From positions 33,400-97,399 of the forward strand of contig NZ_JADOTT010000010.1 of the NCBI RefSeq assembly GCF_016817355.1: 64,000 nt of DNA, in the 5' to 3' direction. The notes beneath the pieces are model-generated. The model had not been told where the DNA came from and ran no database searches. It saw nothing but the letters and a program-made list of their open reading frames with translations. Both the position numbers and the translations under genes were made by a program. Position 1 is the first letter of the stretch. Each line of letters begins with the position of its first letter. Of the stretch, positions 12,703-22,068 are shown one piece after another. This stretch comes from Maricaulis parjimensis. Its GTDB lineage: Bacteria; Pseudomonadota; Alphaproteobacteria; Caulobacterales; Maricaulaceae.

Positions 12703-14493
12703 TCAAACGGGCAAAAGGTCGAAAGGTGCTGTCACGCGCACCTCATCCGCCTCGAAAGGCTCCACGCCATGCCACATATAGGACGGGAAAAGGATGGCTG
12801 ACCCGGCCTCGGGAAGGATGTAGCGCTCGGCATCCAGCTCAAGTCCGGCCACGCCCGGCACACCCAGGCGCAACCAGCCGGCCCGCTCACCTTCGGCCAC
12901 CGCCTGGGGCACCTGCACATAATAGCTGGCACTGATCCATCCGGCCGGATGGATATGATCCACATGCCCGCCGCCGGAGGTGAGCCGTACCGACCAGGCG
13001 CCGGTCAGCTTCAACTGATCGGACTTGCGGCACAGGAAGGGATGGTCCGGATCATCCGGCAGTTCCGACACGAATCGCTTCGCCATGTCGAGCAGGGCCG
13101 TGCCCAGGGCCTGAATGACCGGGTCATCGACATCCCACAAGCGCCCCGGCGACTGGGTCCCGCCGAACAGGGTCTGCTCGATGGGCTGCACGCGAGTGGA
13201 ATGAAGATGTTCGATCCGCGCAGCGAGTTCCGCATTGAACGCGTCCAGCGATTGGAAACCAGGCGGGGTTTCAATGAAGCGCTTCGCCGTCAGCAGGTCG
13301 TAATCATAGAATCGCTTGTAGCGCTCATCGCCCAGACACCGCCAGGCCGTGACCTGCAGGGCCACATGTTTCTGCAAATGCTCCGCTGGCGGCACCGCAT
13401 CCAGTGCCTGTTCCGCCTCATCATACCGGCCAGCCGCCAGACAGGCTTCCGCCAATTGGTGACGGATCGCAAAGTCCTTCCCGTCCGACATGTCCAGAGC
13501 CGCACGGATTTCATTGATGGCGATGCCCGGATCACCGAGCTTGCCGAGAATCTCCCCCCGCAGCGCCTTGGCATCCGCATGTCGCGCATCAAGCGCCAGC
13601 GCTTCGCTCGCCGCCTCCAGGGCCGCCTCCGGCCGGCCGGTTCGCATCAGGACACGCGCTCGCGTATGGAACAGGTCAGCCGTGGGTTGCTGCGCGAGGG
13701 CCTGGTCCAGCACGGCGGTGCTCCCCTCTCCCTCACCCATTTCCCAGAGCAGGCCCGCGAGATCACGATGAATGTCTGCCCGCTGTGGCGCGCAGGAAAC
13801 CGCCTGACGGTAGGCCTCGCGGGCTGCTTCGGTCTGGCCCAGAGTGCGCAGGGTGTGACCGCGCTGGAAATGGGCCTCGGCAAGACGGGGGGCGAGACGG
13901 CAGGCTTCCTCAAGATCCGCCAAAGATGCGTCAGCCTGGTTTCGTCCGCGCAGCAGAGCGCCCCGGTTGATTCGTGGCATGATCACGCCTGAATTGGCAG
14001 AAACGCACTGGGAATACGCTTCAAGTGCACCGTCTTCATCGCCTTGGTGGGTCAGCACAATGCCCAGCCCGTTGAGCGCTGCTGTGTGGCCAGGTTGTTG
14101 CCTGATTACCGCCTCGAAGGCCGCCGCCGCCTCTGAAAAGCGGCGCAGATCAGTCAGGGTTATCCCCATATTGACGCGCGCATCAGCAAAGCTCGGCTGT
14201 TTTTCCAGAGCCGCTTCGTAGGCTGCCAGTGCACCTTCCAAATCACCGGCCCGCCGTTTGAGATTGCCCAGATTGCTCAGCACGGCATGGGGCTGGCTGT
14301 GCCGGACAGCCGCTGCCTGGAAATCTGCCAGGGCTCCTTCAAACTGCCCGGCCCTGCCCCGCGCCAGGCCTCGAAGGTGCAGGGCTTCAGGCTCTTGCGG
14401 ATATTGCGCAAGAATCGCATCGAGGCGCGCAATCGCCTCTTCCGGGCGCCCCTGCTGCAGCAATTGTGCTGCAATCTGCAGCTCGCGCATCAT
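12703..14493 (-). CDS. TPR protein with C-terminal 2OG-Fe(II) oxygenase domain
   Basis: 596 residues. The first about 380 are tandem tetratricopeptide repeats (for example EALHLRGLARGRAGQFEGALADFQAA). The C-terminal about 100 residues look like the putative 2-oxoglutarate/Fe(II) oxygenase family PF13759, with an HVDHIHPAGWISASYYVQ motif (residues 510-527), a distal histidine in PSYMWHGVEP (H575) and an arginine in EVRVTAP (R586) suited to bind 2-oxoglutarate. It probably hydroxylates a protein or peptide bound by the TPR part; the substrate is unknown. Its start overlaps the sulfotransferase stop by four bases (ATGA), so it is the third gene of a translationally coupled operon. Confidence 0.85.
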   Translation of the reverse strand: MMRELQIAAQLLQQGRPEEAIARLDAILAQYPQEPEALHLRGLARGRAGQFEGALADFQAAAVRHSQPHAVLSNLGNLKRRAGDLEGALAAYEAALEKQPSFADARVNMGITLTDLRRFSEAAAAFEAVIRQQPGHTAALNGLGIVLTHQGDEDGALEAYSQCVSANSGVIMPRINRGALLRGRNQADASLADLEEACRLAPRLAEAHFQRGHTLRTLGQTEAAREAYRQAVSCAPQRADIHRDLAGLLWEMGEGEGSTAVLDQALAQQPTADLFHTRARVLMRTGRPEAALEAASEALALDARHADAKALRGEILGKLGDPGIAINEIRAALDMSDGKDFAIRHQLAEACLAAGRYDEAEQALDAVPPAEHLQKHVALQVTAWRCLGDERYKRFYDYDLLTAKRFIETPPGFQSLDAFNAELAARIEHLHSTRVQPIEQTLFGGTQSPGRLWDVDDPVIQALGTALLDMAKRFVSELPDDPDHPFLCRKSDQLKLTGAWSVRLTSGGGHVDHIHPAGWISASYYVQVPQAVAEGERAGWLRLGVPGVAGLELDAERYILPEAGSAILFPSYMWHGVEPFEADEVRVTAPFDLLPV

Positions 14494-16583
14494 TGCGAAC
14501 CCCGCCCCATCATGCGCGACAGGAAACTCTGCTTGGGCGTTCCCACGCCACCGCTTGAAGGCTCCGCCGCATCCGCGCCGGTCCAGGCACCGGTCTCCGG
14601 ATCAACCGGATAACCAGCCAAGGCCTGCTGGAAGCCCTCCAGATGCGCTGCATAGGGTGTTGTTGAATCAAGATGGTCAGCTGACGGCGGCTTGCGCACC
14701 TGCACCGCGCTGAAGGTCATTACAGCACGGTCCGCCTCGTAATAGCGCAGGCATTTCTCATCCCAGGCAAGGCCGCAGCGCTCGACGACATGACGCAGCT
14801 TCGGTTCAAACTCCCGGACCAGCTCCTCGTATTGGAGCGGGGTCACCCAGTCCGGATCAGCCTTCGCCCAATGGGCGCCGAGGCGCGCCTGTTGGGCATA
14901 GACATGAGCGATGTCGTCAAGGTCATGGGCGTAGGGCCACATGCGTGAAAAATTGCGGCGATAAATGGAAAAAGCCACTTCCACGGGCTTGCGGCGGATA
15001 TGGATCACCGGCGAGTCCGGGAAAATCCGCCGCATCAGGCCTACAGCAATGAAATTGGCCGGCTGTTTGTCCGTCACCCATTTCGACCCCGTCAGGCCGT
15101 AATCGCGATACTGGGACAGATAGCGCCCACGCCAATGGGCCAGCCTGTCTTCGGGAATATCACCACCAGACCAGCCGGTCTCCCGCGCCCACCGCATGAA
15201 GTCCTCGAACAGCGAGGGCATCATGCTCAGCTCACCGCCGGCAATCACATCGTCATGCGCGGCAATCGCCGCTTCGATCAGCGTTGTACCCGAGCGTGGC
15301 ATGCCCACGATGAATAGCGGCTGCTGCTCCAATTCACGCCTGGTCGAGATTGAAACCGGGCCGGGAAAGACCTGTTCCAGCCAGCCGGAGCGCCGTTCCT
15401 GCTCGGCACGGTCATAAGCCGACACAATGGCACCATTGTGCTGCAGCTTCTTGGTCTCATTGGCCCGATCCCAGGTACGGAATGCCTCTTCATGGCGCTT
15501 GCGCCGGTGATAGGCATCGCCGAGGGCGAACAGGCCGATCGACAATCGATCCGCAGGCTGGCCCGGCTTCTCGACCTCGATTTCCAGCTGTTCCAGTTCC
15601 GCATCCGTCAACCGGCCGCCGGTAACTTCGGACAATTGGCCATAGGCTTCGAAATTGCCCGGGTCGATCTCCAAGGTCCGCCGGCACATCCGCGCCGCCT
15701 CGTCCGTATCCCCCATGAAGGTGAGGATGCGGGACAATCCGAAACAGGCCTCCGCGCAAGCCGGGTCGATGGCCAGCGCCGTGTCGAAGGCTTCCCGCGC
15801 GCCCTGAAAGTCCCGCGTCCCCAGAACCAAGCGTCCCATTGCCGCCCAGTTCTCGGCCGTCCCGTCCGCGTCGACGACAGGCTGGAAGACGCGCACGGCG
15901 CGCCGGTAGAGACCCTGCTGGCCCAATCCCATCGCCAGCGCGCCCATGGCCTCCAGATCTTCCGGTGCCTGATCGAGCCAGGCCTGGGCCGTCTGGGCGA
16001 GGACGTTCCAGTCGCCGGCATGACGGGCAAGTTCGGATTTCAGACGCAGCACATCCAGCGTTCCGGCAAGCCCACCCCGCTCCGCCACTTCGAGCGCGGC
16101 ATGCGTTCCGGGCAAGTCCAGCTGCTCCATGCACGCGCCGGCCAGCCGCAGTGCGACCTGGGGTGCGGCGGGATGATCCGGTTCGGCCTCAAGCGCCTTG
16201 CCGAGCGCGAAGGCGCAAGTTTTGAAATCCATCTGCTTGCCGGCGAGGTCGCCATATCGCCCCCACGCGTCGAACCGGTCAGGAGCAAGTTCGCTGGCCC
16301 GCCGGGCTGCTTCCACACCTCCGGCCAGATCACCCTGCGCTTCCAGCTGCACGGAACGATAGAGATGGACGAGAGGCTCAGCCCCGTCGGCCTGCTCGGC
16401 TTGGTCGAGCATCTTCCGACCGGTTTCCACATCTCCGGTCTCGATGGCGCAGATGGCCATGATGCTCATGGCCGCCGCATTCCCGGGCTGCTCCTGCAAC
16501 ACCGCCTGACACAAGGCCCAGGCGCCGCGAAAATCATCCGCAAGTCTGCGTTGGGCTGCCTCGGCGAGACGCGGATCCTGCAT
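14490..16583 (-). CDS. TPR-repeat sulfotransferase
   Basis: 697 residues. TPR repeats fill about residues 1-390. A sulfotransferase domain (Sulfotransfer_3 type) follows, with the PAPS 5'-phosphosulfate loop GMPRSGTTL at residues 427-435 and the 3'-phosphate region HIRRKPVEVAFSIYRRNF from about residue 528. This architecture is common in marine alphaproteobacteria and resembles tyrosyl-protein sulfotransferases more than small-molecule ones. The acceptor is unknown and probably proteinaceous given the TPRs. Its ATG shares one base with the TGA of the upstream oxygenase gene (TGATG), and it overlaps the downstream TPR-oxygenase gene. No signal peptide is seen, so it is cytosolic. Confidence 0.88.
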   Translation of the reverse strand: MQDPRLAEAAQRRLADDFRGAWALCQAVLQEQPGNAAAMSIMAICAIETGDVETGRKMLDQAEQADGAEPLVHLYRSVQLEAQGDLAGGVEAARRASELAPDRFDAWGRYGDLAGKQMDFKTCAFALGKALEAEPDHPAAPQVALRLAGACMEQLDLPGTHAALEVAERGGLAGTLDVLRLKSELARHAGDWNVLAQTAQAWLDQAPEDLEAMGALAMGLGQQGLYRRAVRVFQPVVDADGTAENWAAMGRLVLGTRDFQGAREAFDTALAIDPACAEACFGLSRILTFMGDTDEAARMCRRTLEIDPGNFEAYGQLSEVTGGRLTDAELEQLEIEVEKPGQPADRLSIGLFALGDAYHRRKRHEEAFRTWDRANETKKLQHNGAIVSAYDRAEQERRSGWLEQVFPGPVSISTRRELEQQPLFIVGMPRSGTTLIEAAIAAHDDVIAGGELSMMPSLFEDFMRWARETGWSGGDIPEDRLAHWRGRYLSQYRDYGLTGSKWVTDKQPANFIAVGLMRRIFPDSPVIHIRRKPVEVAFSIYRRNFSRMWPYAHDLDDIAHVYAQQARLGAHWAKADPDWVTPLQYEELVREFEPKLRHVVERCGLAWDEKCLRYYEADRAVMTFSAVQVRKPPSADHLDSTTPYAAHLEGFQQALAGYPVDPETGAWTGADAAEPSSGGVGTPKQSFLSRMMGRGSQ

Positions 16584-17347
16584 CAGCTTTTCCGATAGGG
16601 TTGATCATTACGGAACCAGCCCGTGATCTGGTGCCGTGACCCGCCCGCGAAGGGCGAAACCGGGCTGACGGAATGGACTTTCCGCCCGTCGAAGATCGAC
16701 AACACGTTGAAACGCGGCAGGAAGGCGCGCGAGATGTCCATATTCTCGTCCAGCAGCATCAGCAGACCACCCCAATCAGGCTGCCAATTGCGCGTGAAGC
16801 CGAATGTGTAGGCCGCCACCCGCTCCTTGTCGTGCCCCTCATCGACATGACGGGTCAGGAAATGCCCACGCGAATAGCGCGTGGCCTGGGCGTCCGCCTT
16901 GGTCACGACCGGTGCCCCTGTCACCTGACGGCCGAATTCGAGAAATTCCGGCGAGTTGAGGAATTCCGTAAGACCGTGGATCGGGTGTCCCGCATCCCAG
17001 CCAGACGTATAGGCCTCGATCATCGGATAGGCATCATAGAGATAGCCGTAATTGTCGCGGGCACGCTCCATGACATGCGCCAGCTTGCGACCGACACCGT
17101 CCCGGCCCAGCTGCATCATGTCCTGCTGGGTCAGCTGAACGACGCGCTCACCACCCGGCGCAGACGGATCCGCTTCCACGAACACCATGCGCCATTGCAA
17201 GTGCCGGCTCAGCAGCCCCTCGATCTCATTCGCGAGCTCCGGCTCCAGCACGTCCGGGATCTGCACCAGCTGATCCCGAGCATAGATTTTCGCCCAGGGT
17301 TCCGGGTCGAGCGCAGGATTGAGACGGAGTTCGAGCGTAGTGGTCAT
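16583..17347 (-). CDS. 2OG-Fe(II) oxygenase (prolyl hydroxylase-like)
   Basis: 254 residues. All catalytic residues of a 2-oxoglutarate/Fe(II) dioxygenase are visible: metal ligands H167 and D169 (TRHVDEGH), distal H225 (GRKVHSVSPV) and R238 (GGSRHQITGWFR) for 2-oxoglutarate. The spacing and the tail SRHQITGWF resemble the Tpa1/OGFOD1 and P4H-like family that hydroxylates proline in proteins. It is the first gene of the three-gene operon with the TPR sulfotransferase and the TPR-oxygenase, about 465 bp downstream of tuf start-to-end on the same strand. The substrate is unknown. Confidence 0.85.
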   Translation of the reverse strand: MTTTLELRLNPALDPEPWAKIYARDQLVQIPDVLEPELANEIEGLLSRHLQWRMVFVEADPSAPGGERVVQLTQQDMMQLGRDGVGRKLAHVMERARDNYGYLYDAYPMIEAYTSGWDAGHPIHGLTEFLNSPEFLEFGRQVTGAPVVTKADAQATRYSRGHFLTRHVDEGHDKERVAAYTFGFTRNWQPDWGGLLMLLDENMDISRAFLPRFNVLSIFDGRKVHSVSPVSPFAGGSRHQITGWFRNDQPYRKS

Positions 17348-17445
17348 GATTACTCAACGCGATCGCTTGGATGGCCCAAACTGGTAAAGCCGGCACCCGG
17401 ACCTGTCCAGATCACAGCCTGCGATGCGACGCTGGGGACGCAGGC

Positions 17446-17479
17446 AAAAAGAAAGCGGCGTGCCAAGGGCACGCCGCTT
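17446..17479 (-). terminator. Rho-independent terminator downstream of tuf
   Basis: A 12-bp inverted repeat (AAGCGGCGTGCC at 17453-17464, complement at 17468-17479, 3-base loop), followed on the minus strand by TTTCTTTTTGCC. It lies about 24 bp after the tuf-like remnant stop codon and 140 bp after the tuf stop. It probably ends tuf transcription and insulates the 2OG/sulfotransferase operon. Confidence 0.88.
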
Positions 17480-17503
17480 CCCAAATCCGGTATCGCGAGT
17501 GTC

Positions 17504-17533
17504 TTACTCGACGATTTTGGAGATCGTATTTGC
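17504..17533 (-). pseudogene. Apparent remnant of a second EF-Tu gene 3' end
   Basis: On the minus strand these bases read GANTISKIVE and a TAA stop, while the intact tuf 90 bp upstream ends [10 protein letters not shown] and TAA. The last five codons differ only at synonymous positions (TCC AAA ATC GTC GAG against TCG AAG ATT GTA GAG). The remnant lies between the intact gene and the terminator. This fits leftover 3' sequence of an earlier tuf copy after recombination or gene conversion. The match is short, so it is a proposal. Confidence 0.5.
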
Positions 17534-17542
17534 CCCGAAGGG

Positions 17543-17602
17543 CGAGAAGGTCCGGGGGACCTTCTCGAAAATGCGGGCCGGTGCGCCCAAGCTAGCTTGG
17601 GC
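17543..17602. repeat. Two inverted repeats between tuf and the tuf-like remnant
   Basis: One is an 11-bp hairpin (CGAGAAGGTCC at 17543-17553, complement 17557-17567, loop GGG). The other is a perfect 18-bp palindrome at 17585-17602 centred on GCTAGC. Neither is followed by a U-run on the minus strand. They may be transcript-end processing structures or repeat-mediated recombination scars. Confidence 0.5.
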
Positions 17603-17622
17603 ACGCCGTCGTTTTTCGAAGA

Positions 17623-18813
17623 TTACTCTACAATCTTCGAAACAACGCCGGCGCCGACGGTGCGACCGCCTTCACGGATAGCGAAGCGCAGCTTCTCTTC
17701 CATGGCGATCGGCGTGATCAGCTCGACATTCATTTCCACATTATCGCCCGGCATCACCATCTCGGTGCCTTCCTTCAGCGTCACGACGCCGGTCACGTCG
17801 GTCGTGCGGAAGTAGAACTGCGGACGGTAGTTCGTGAAGAACGGCGTGTGACGGCCACCCTCTTCCTTCGTCAGGATATAGGCTTCAGCCACGAACTTGG
17901 AGTGCGGCTTGATCGAGCCCGGCTTACACAGAACCTGACCACGCTCAACGCCTTCACGGTCGATACCGCGAAGCAGGACGCCGACATTGTCACCCGCCTG
18001 GCCCTGATCGAGCAGCTTGCGGAACATTTCAACGCCCGTACACGTCGTCTTCTGCGTGTCGCGAATACCCACGATCTCGATTTCTTCGCCGACCTTGACG
18101 ATACCGCGCTCAACGCGACCCGTCACAACCGTACCCCGGCCAGAGATCGAGAACACGTCTTCGATCGGCATCAGGAAGGGCTGGTCAATCGGACGATCCG
18201 GCGTCGGGATGTACTCATCCACAGCCGCCATCAGCTCAAGGATCTTCTCCTTGCCGATGTTCTCGTCACGGCCTTCAACAGCCGCCAGAGCCGAACCCGC
18301 AACGATCGGAATATCGTCGCCCGGGAAGTCGTAGGAGGACAGAAGTTCGCGAACTTCCATTTCCACGAGCTCCAGAAGCTCTTCATCGTCGACCTGGTCA
18401 ACCTTGTTCAGGAACACAACCAGGGCCGGAACGCCAACCTGGCGGGCCAGCAGGATGTGTTCACGCGTCTGCGGCATCGGGCCGTCAGCAGCGTTCACAA
18501 CCAGGATCGCGCCGTCCATCTGCGCCGCACCCGTGATCATGTTCTTCACATAGTCAGCGTGACCCGGGCAGTCCACGTGCGCGTAGTGACGGTTTTCCGT
18601 CTCATACTCAACGTGAGCCGTCGAGATCGTGATACCGCGCGCCTTCTCTTCCGGCGCCGAGTCAATCTCGTCATAACCCTTGGCCGTGCCGCCACCGGCC
18701 TCAGCCAGAACCATCGTGATCGCAGCCGTCAGCGTCGTCTTGCCGTGGTCAACGTGACCAATCGTGCCGATGTTCGCGTGCGGCTTGGTGCGCTCAAACT
18801 TTTCCTTCGCCAT
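17623..18813 (-). CDS. tuf: Translation elongation factor Tu
   Basis: GTPase that delivers aminoacyl-tRNA to the ribosome, 396 residues, full length. The start [12 protein letters not shown] at 18813 has GAGGTAA seven bases upstream. The GTPase motifs are intact: [20 protein letters not shown] and [10 protein letters not shown]. The switch I region [14 protein letters not shown] and the C-terminal barrel ending [12 protein letters not shown] are also intact. It lies between tRNA-Gly/tRNA-Tyr (upstream, same strand) and tRNA-Trp-secE (downstream), as in the classical tufB locus, but with accessory genes on either side. A second tuf copy elsewhere is likely from the family pattern. Confidence 0.99.
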   Translation of the reverse strand: MAKEKFERTKPHANIGTIGHVDHGKTTLTAAITMVLAEAGGGTAKGYDEIDSAPEEKARGITISTAHVEYETENRHYAHVDCPGHADYVKNMITGAAQMDGAILVVNAADGPMPQTREHILLARQVGVPALVVFLNKVDQVDDEELLELVEMEVRELLSSYDFPGDDIPIVAGSALAAVEGRDENIGKEKILELMAAVDEYIPTPDRPIDQPFLMPIEDVFSISGRGTVVTGRVERGIVKVGEEIEIVGIRDTQKTTCTGVEMFRKLLDQGQAGDNVGVLLRGIDREGVERGQVLCKPGSIKPHSKFVAEAYILTKEEGGRHTPFFTNYRPQFYFRTTDVTGVVTLKEGTEMVMPGDNVEMNVELITPIAMEEKLRFAIREGGRTVGAGVVSKIVE

Positions 18814-19221
18814 CGATCTTACCTCATGCGATGTCGATCTGGAGACGAATGGCCGATCGACTGAGTGGTGGTACAAAAGGATGTGAACACATCCAAATTC
18901 AGTGCGGGCCTGATACACAAGGAATTGCCGGCTAGGCAAGCCCGAATGCAGACTGACGCCTGCTGCGGGGAAGCGCGGGACGATTCACGCATCCGGCAAA
19001 GGCCGATTTCCGGTACGATTTACCGCGTCGGCCGATCGCAAAAACAGGCCGAACCCGTCGTCGCAGCGCTTGAGAAAACGCCCGCAAAACGTTTCCCCAC
19101 CACGTGAAAACATTACGAACGGACAAAAATACGTGTGATTTCAAGTAAATAGAATTTACGCATTCGGGTTTTTTGCTTGCCTAGCGCAAATCCTCCTGCC
19201 TAGGGTTTGCCGACAGGCAAA
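18814..19221. promoter_or_regulatory. Divergent promoter region between tuf and the KAS III-like operon (408 bp)
   Basis: No gene is supported here. The tuf side holds a small inverted repeat (GGATGTG at 18879-18885, CACATCC at 18888-18894). The other side has an AT-rich segment (19108-19165) followed by TTGCTT (19173-19178), which could be a -35 element for the plus-strand operon with a poor -10 (TGCCTA at 19197-19202). Exact promoters cannot be fixed by eye. Confidence 0.4.
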
Positions 19222-20295
19222 ATGAGGCCCGACACCATGACGCTGATCCGTCAGATTGAACCGGCCGCCGCAACCCGGATCGCCACGGCCCGGATAACCG
19301 GCATGGCCCACCATCTTCCGTCCAGAATTCTCGAATCGAAATCTGTGGACCAACGGTACGGAAAACCGGACGGCTGGCTGGAAAAACTGTGCGGGGTCCG
19401 CTCGCGCAGCATCGCCGCGGAAGCCGACACTCAAGAAAGCATGGCTGTGGCGGCTGCCCGCGCGGCAATCCGGCAGGCCGGCATCGGCACCGACGACATC
19501 GACCTTCTCCTGTTCGGAGCGGCCGTCGGACGCCAACCCATTCCCGCGACTGCCCCCCTCATCAAACGCGAACTGGGCCTCTCCCACCTGAGCTTTCCGG
19601 CCTATGACGTCAACGCAACCTGCCTGAGCGCGCTGGTCGCGCTGGATCTCGCGAATCTGCAGATCGCGTCGGGCCGGGCCCGTACCATTCTGGTCGTCAC
19701 CTCCGAGATCGCGTCCCGGGCTCTGCCATGGGACAGCGATCCCAAAACAGCAGGCCTGTTCGGAGACGGTGCGGCCGCACTGGTTGTCTCCTCCGATGCC
19801 CCCTCCGTCGAAGAAACGTCGGGCGTCTCGCTACACTTGCGGGACTTCTTCATGGAAACCTATTCGGAGGCCTATGATTGCTGTGCTCTTCCATCTGGCG
19901 GAACGCGGTACGACTTTCACCAGGACCCGGGTCAGTTCGCCGAGAACGCCTATTTCCGGATGGACGGCCCAGGCTTGTTCGGCCTGACAGCCGCCAAACT
20001 CCCTGACTTCCTCGATACACTCCTGAACCGCCTGGGATGGTCGCGTGAGGACGTCGACTTGATCATCCCCCACCAGGCATCCCCGCTCGCGCTCACCCAT
20101 ATGGCGCGACGCAGCGGATTTGCCCGTGACCGAATTTTCAACCAGGTCGCCACGACCGGAAATCTGGTTGCCGCCTCACTGCCAGTCGCCCTCTCAAGCG
20201 CCCTGTCAGAAGGCCGAATCTGGCCCGGAATGAAAATTCTGATGATCGGCACATCGGCCGGCGTATCCCTGGCGGGTGCCGGACTGGAGAGCTGA
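19222..20295 (+). CDS. Beta-ketoacyl-ACP synthase III-like condensing enzyme
   Basis: 357 residues, thiolase fold. The catalytic triad is readable: C134 (VNATCLSAL), H284 (IIPHQASPLAL) and N314 (TTGNLVAAS), with the family loop GDGAAALVVS at 181-190. It likely condenses an activated acyl chain, as FabH or OleA do. It differs from housekeeping FabH in sequence and context, being the first gene of a five-gene overlapping operon with a reductase, an MBL-fold hydrolase, an adenylating enzyme and a glycosyltransferase. The start is uncertain: ATG at 19222, ATG at 19237 or TTG at 19207 are possible. The product is unknown. Confidence 0.85.
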   Translation: MRPDTMTLIRQIEPAAATRIATARITGMAHHLPSRILESKSVDQRYGKPDGWLEKLCGVRSRSIAAEADTQESMAVAAARAAIRQAGIGTDDIDLLLFGAAVGRQPIPATAPLIKRELGLSHLSFPAYDVNATCLSALVALDLANLQIASGRARTILVVTSEIASRALPWDSDPKTAGLFGDGAAALVVSSDAPSVEETSGVSLHLRDFFMETYSEAYDCCALPSGGTRYDFHQDPGQFAENAYFRMDGPGLFGLTAAKLPDFLDTLLNRLGWSREDVDLIIPHQASPLALTHMARRSGFARDRIFNQVATTGNLVAASLPVALSSALSEGRIWPGMKILMIGTSAGVSLAGAGLES

Positions 20296-20299
20296 CACG

Positions 20300-21268
20300 A
20301 TGCGCATTCTTCTGTCCGGCGCGACGGGCTTTCTTGGCGGGCATTTGCTGCGCCGGCTTCATCAGGACGGACATTCGGTGATCGCCCTGGGGCGCAACAA
20401 GACACGGCTTGCTGAGCTGGCAGGGCTCGCGGATGCGTGCTTGCTCCATGATCTGGCCGACGGCATTCCGGATGGTGTTCCCAGCGTAGACGCCGTCATT
20501 CACGCTGCCGCACTCTCAAGCCCTTGGGGGAGCCGCGCTGCCTTCCAGCGCGCGAATGTCACCGGGACCGAGACCATGATTGCTCTTGCCCGCCAGTGCA
20601 GTGCCCGGCGTTTCGTCCTGATCTCCTCGCCCAGCGTCTATTTTAAATTTGCCGATCAGCACGCCTTGGCCGAAGCCAGCCCATTACCGCCACCCGTGAA
20701 CGCCTATGCCGCCACGAAACGGCAGGCCGAAAAATTGGTCGAGGCGGCCACAGACCTCGACCCCGTGATCTTGCGTCCGCGCGGGCTGTACGGGCGCGGG
20801 GATACATCCCTGCTGCCGCGATTGCTCAAAGCGGCCCGGAACGGTCCCCTGCCCCTGATGCGGGATGGCAAGGCCGCGACTGACCTGACGCATGTCGAGG
20901 ACGTGGTTTCGGCGGTTCTGGCAGCGCTGGATGCTCCGTCCAGCCTGCCGCAACGTGTGTTCAATATCTCAGGCGGCCAAGCCCTGAAGATCCGGGATGT
21001 CGCTGAGGCCGCAGCCCTTCGAAGCGGGATCTCACCAAGATGGCGGCGCCTTCCCGTCACCCCCGTTCTCGCCGCGGCGCGTCTGGCCGAATGGAGTTGC
21101 CGGCTTGCTCCAGGCCAACCGGAGCCGCCCGTCACGGCGTATGGCGTCGGCCTGTTCGCCTATCACCAGACACTGGATCTTACGGCAGCGCGTACCTGGT
21201 TGGGCTGGAACCCTCAAATCGATTTCGAGACCGGGCTTGCCCTCACTTTCTCTCAGGAGGCGGCATGA
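20300..21268 (+). CDS. NAD(P)-dependent epimerase/dehydratase-family reductase
   Basis: Extended SDR of 322 residues. It has the Rossmann motif GATGFLGG at residues 7-14, a catalytic YxxxK (Y136, K140 in NAYAATKRQAEKL) and a preceding serine region (LISSPSVYF). It resembles 3-beta-HSD/NSDHL and OleD-like enzymes that reduce a beta-keto acid or ester, which would fit reduction of the product of the preceding condensing enzyme. It starts four bases after that gene, and its stop overlaps the next start (ATGA). The substrate is inferred from neighbours only. Confidence 0.85.
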   Translation: MRILLSGATGFLGGHLLRRLHQDGHSVIALGRNKTRLAELAGLADACLLHDLADGIPDGVPSVDAVIHAAALSSPWGSRAAFQRANVTGTETMIALARQCSARRFVLISSPSVYFKFADQHALAEASPLPPPVNAYAATKRQAEKLVEAATDLDPVILRPRGLYGRGDTSLLPRLLKAARNGPLPLMRDGKAATDLTHVEDVVSAVLAALDAPSSLPQRVFNISGGQALKIRDVAEAAALRSGISPRWRRLPVTPVLAAARLAEWSCRLAPGQPEPPVTAYGVGLFAYHQTLDLTAARTWLGWNPQIDFETGLALTFSQEAA

Positions 21269-22068
21269 TCGAGGAACTCCGCTTTCCCAGTTCCGCGACG
21301 GTTCGGGCTCCGGAACGTCTCGTTCTCAAAGGCGGACGAAGCGACTGGATCGATATTCCCGTCCGTTACGGTGTCTTCCGACACGCAAAAGCGGGGACCT
21401 GCCTGATCGATACGGGATATTCACGACGGGTCACGGCAGGCCGCCGGTCCTTGTCGCTCAATATCTACAATATGCTTCTGCGGCCGCGCCTGACGCCAAA
21501 CTGCCTCCCGGATGCCGTCCGGAATGTCGATACAATCCTGATCACGCATTGGCATGCCGATCACATATCGGCGCTGCTCGACTATCCGGAGGCACGGATC
21601 ATCGCAGACCGGAAGAGTCTCGACCATTACCTCCGCGTCGGCGCCTCGCGTTTGCGCCATGGCGTGTTCGCCGAACTCTTGCCGGACGGGCTTATCGACC
21701 GGATCGATGATCTCGCCAGCCGCCCACAGAAAGAAGCGCCGCTTGGCTTGGGCGCTGGACTGGACGTGTTTGGCGACGGCTCTGTCTTTGCGATTCCGCT
21801 GCCCGGGCACATGCGTGGTCACACCGGCTATTGCTTTGCCCGAAGAGACCGCCCTCTGCTTTATGCGGCCGACGCCCAATGGCTGGAGCAGGCTGTCATG
21901 GAAGACCGGTTGCCGGGTGCTCCGGCGAGCTGGGTTCTCGATAACGAAGCCGCCAACCAGGATACTGCCCGGCGTATCCGCGCCTTTGCCGAGTCTGGAG
22001 GCGACGTCGTTTATTGTCACGATCCCGTCGTACCTCCCTGTCTGGATCGGGAGGCTCTTCCGGAATGA
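21265..22068 (+). CDS. Metallo-beta-lactamase-fold hydrolase
   Basis: 267 residues. The start at 21265 has a perfect AGGAGG and overlaps the SDR stop by four bases. The zinc signature HWHADH (H95, H97, D99, H100) is complete, and the later ligands are visible in PLPGHMRGHTGY, YAADAQW and YCHDP. The layout matches AHL-lactonase-like and related lactone or thioester hydrolases. In this operon it could release or open a lactone or a carrier-bound product; this is inference. Its stop overlaps the next start by four bases. Confidence 0.87.
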   Translation: MIEELRFPSSATVRAPERLVLKGGRSDWIDIPVRYGVFRHAKAGTCLIDTGYSRRVTAGRRSLSLNIYNMLLRPRLTPNCLPDAVRNVDTILITHWHADHISALLDYPEARIIADRKSLDHYLRVGASRLRHGVFAELLPDGLIDRIDDLASRPQKEAPLGLGAGLDVFGDGSVFAIPLPGHMRGHTGYCFARRDRPLLYAADAQWLEQAVMEDRLPGAPASWVLDNEAANQDTARRIRAFAESGGDVVYCHDPVVPPCLDREALPE

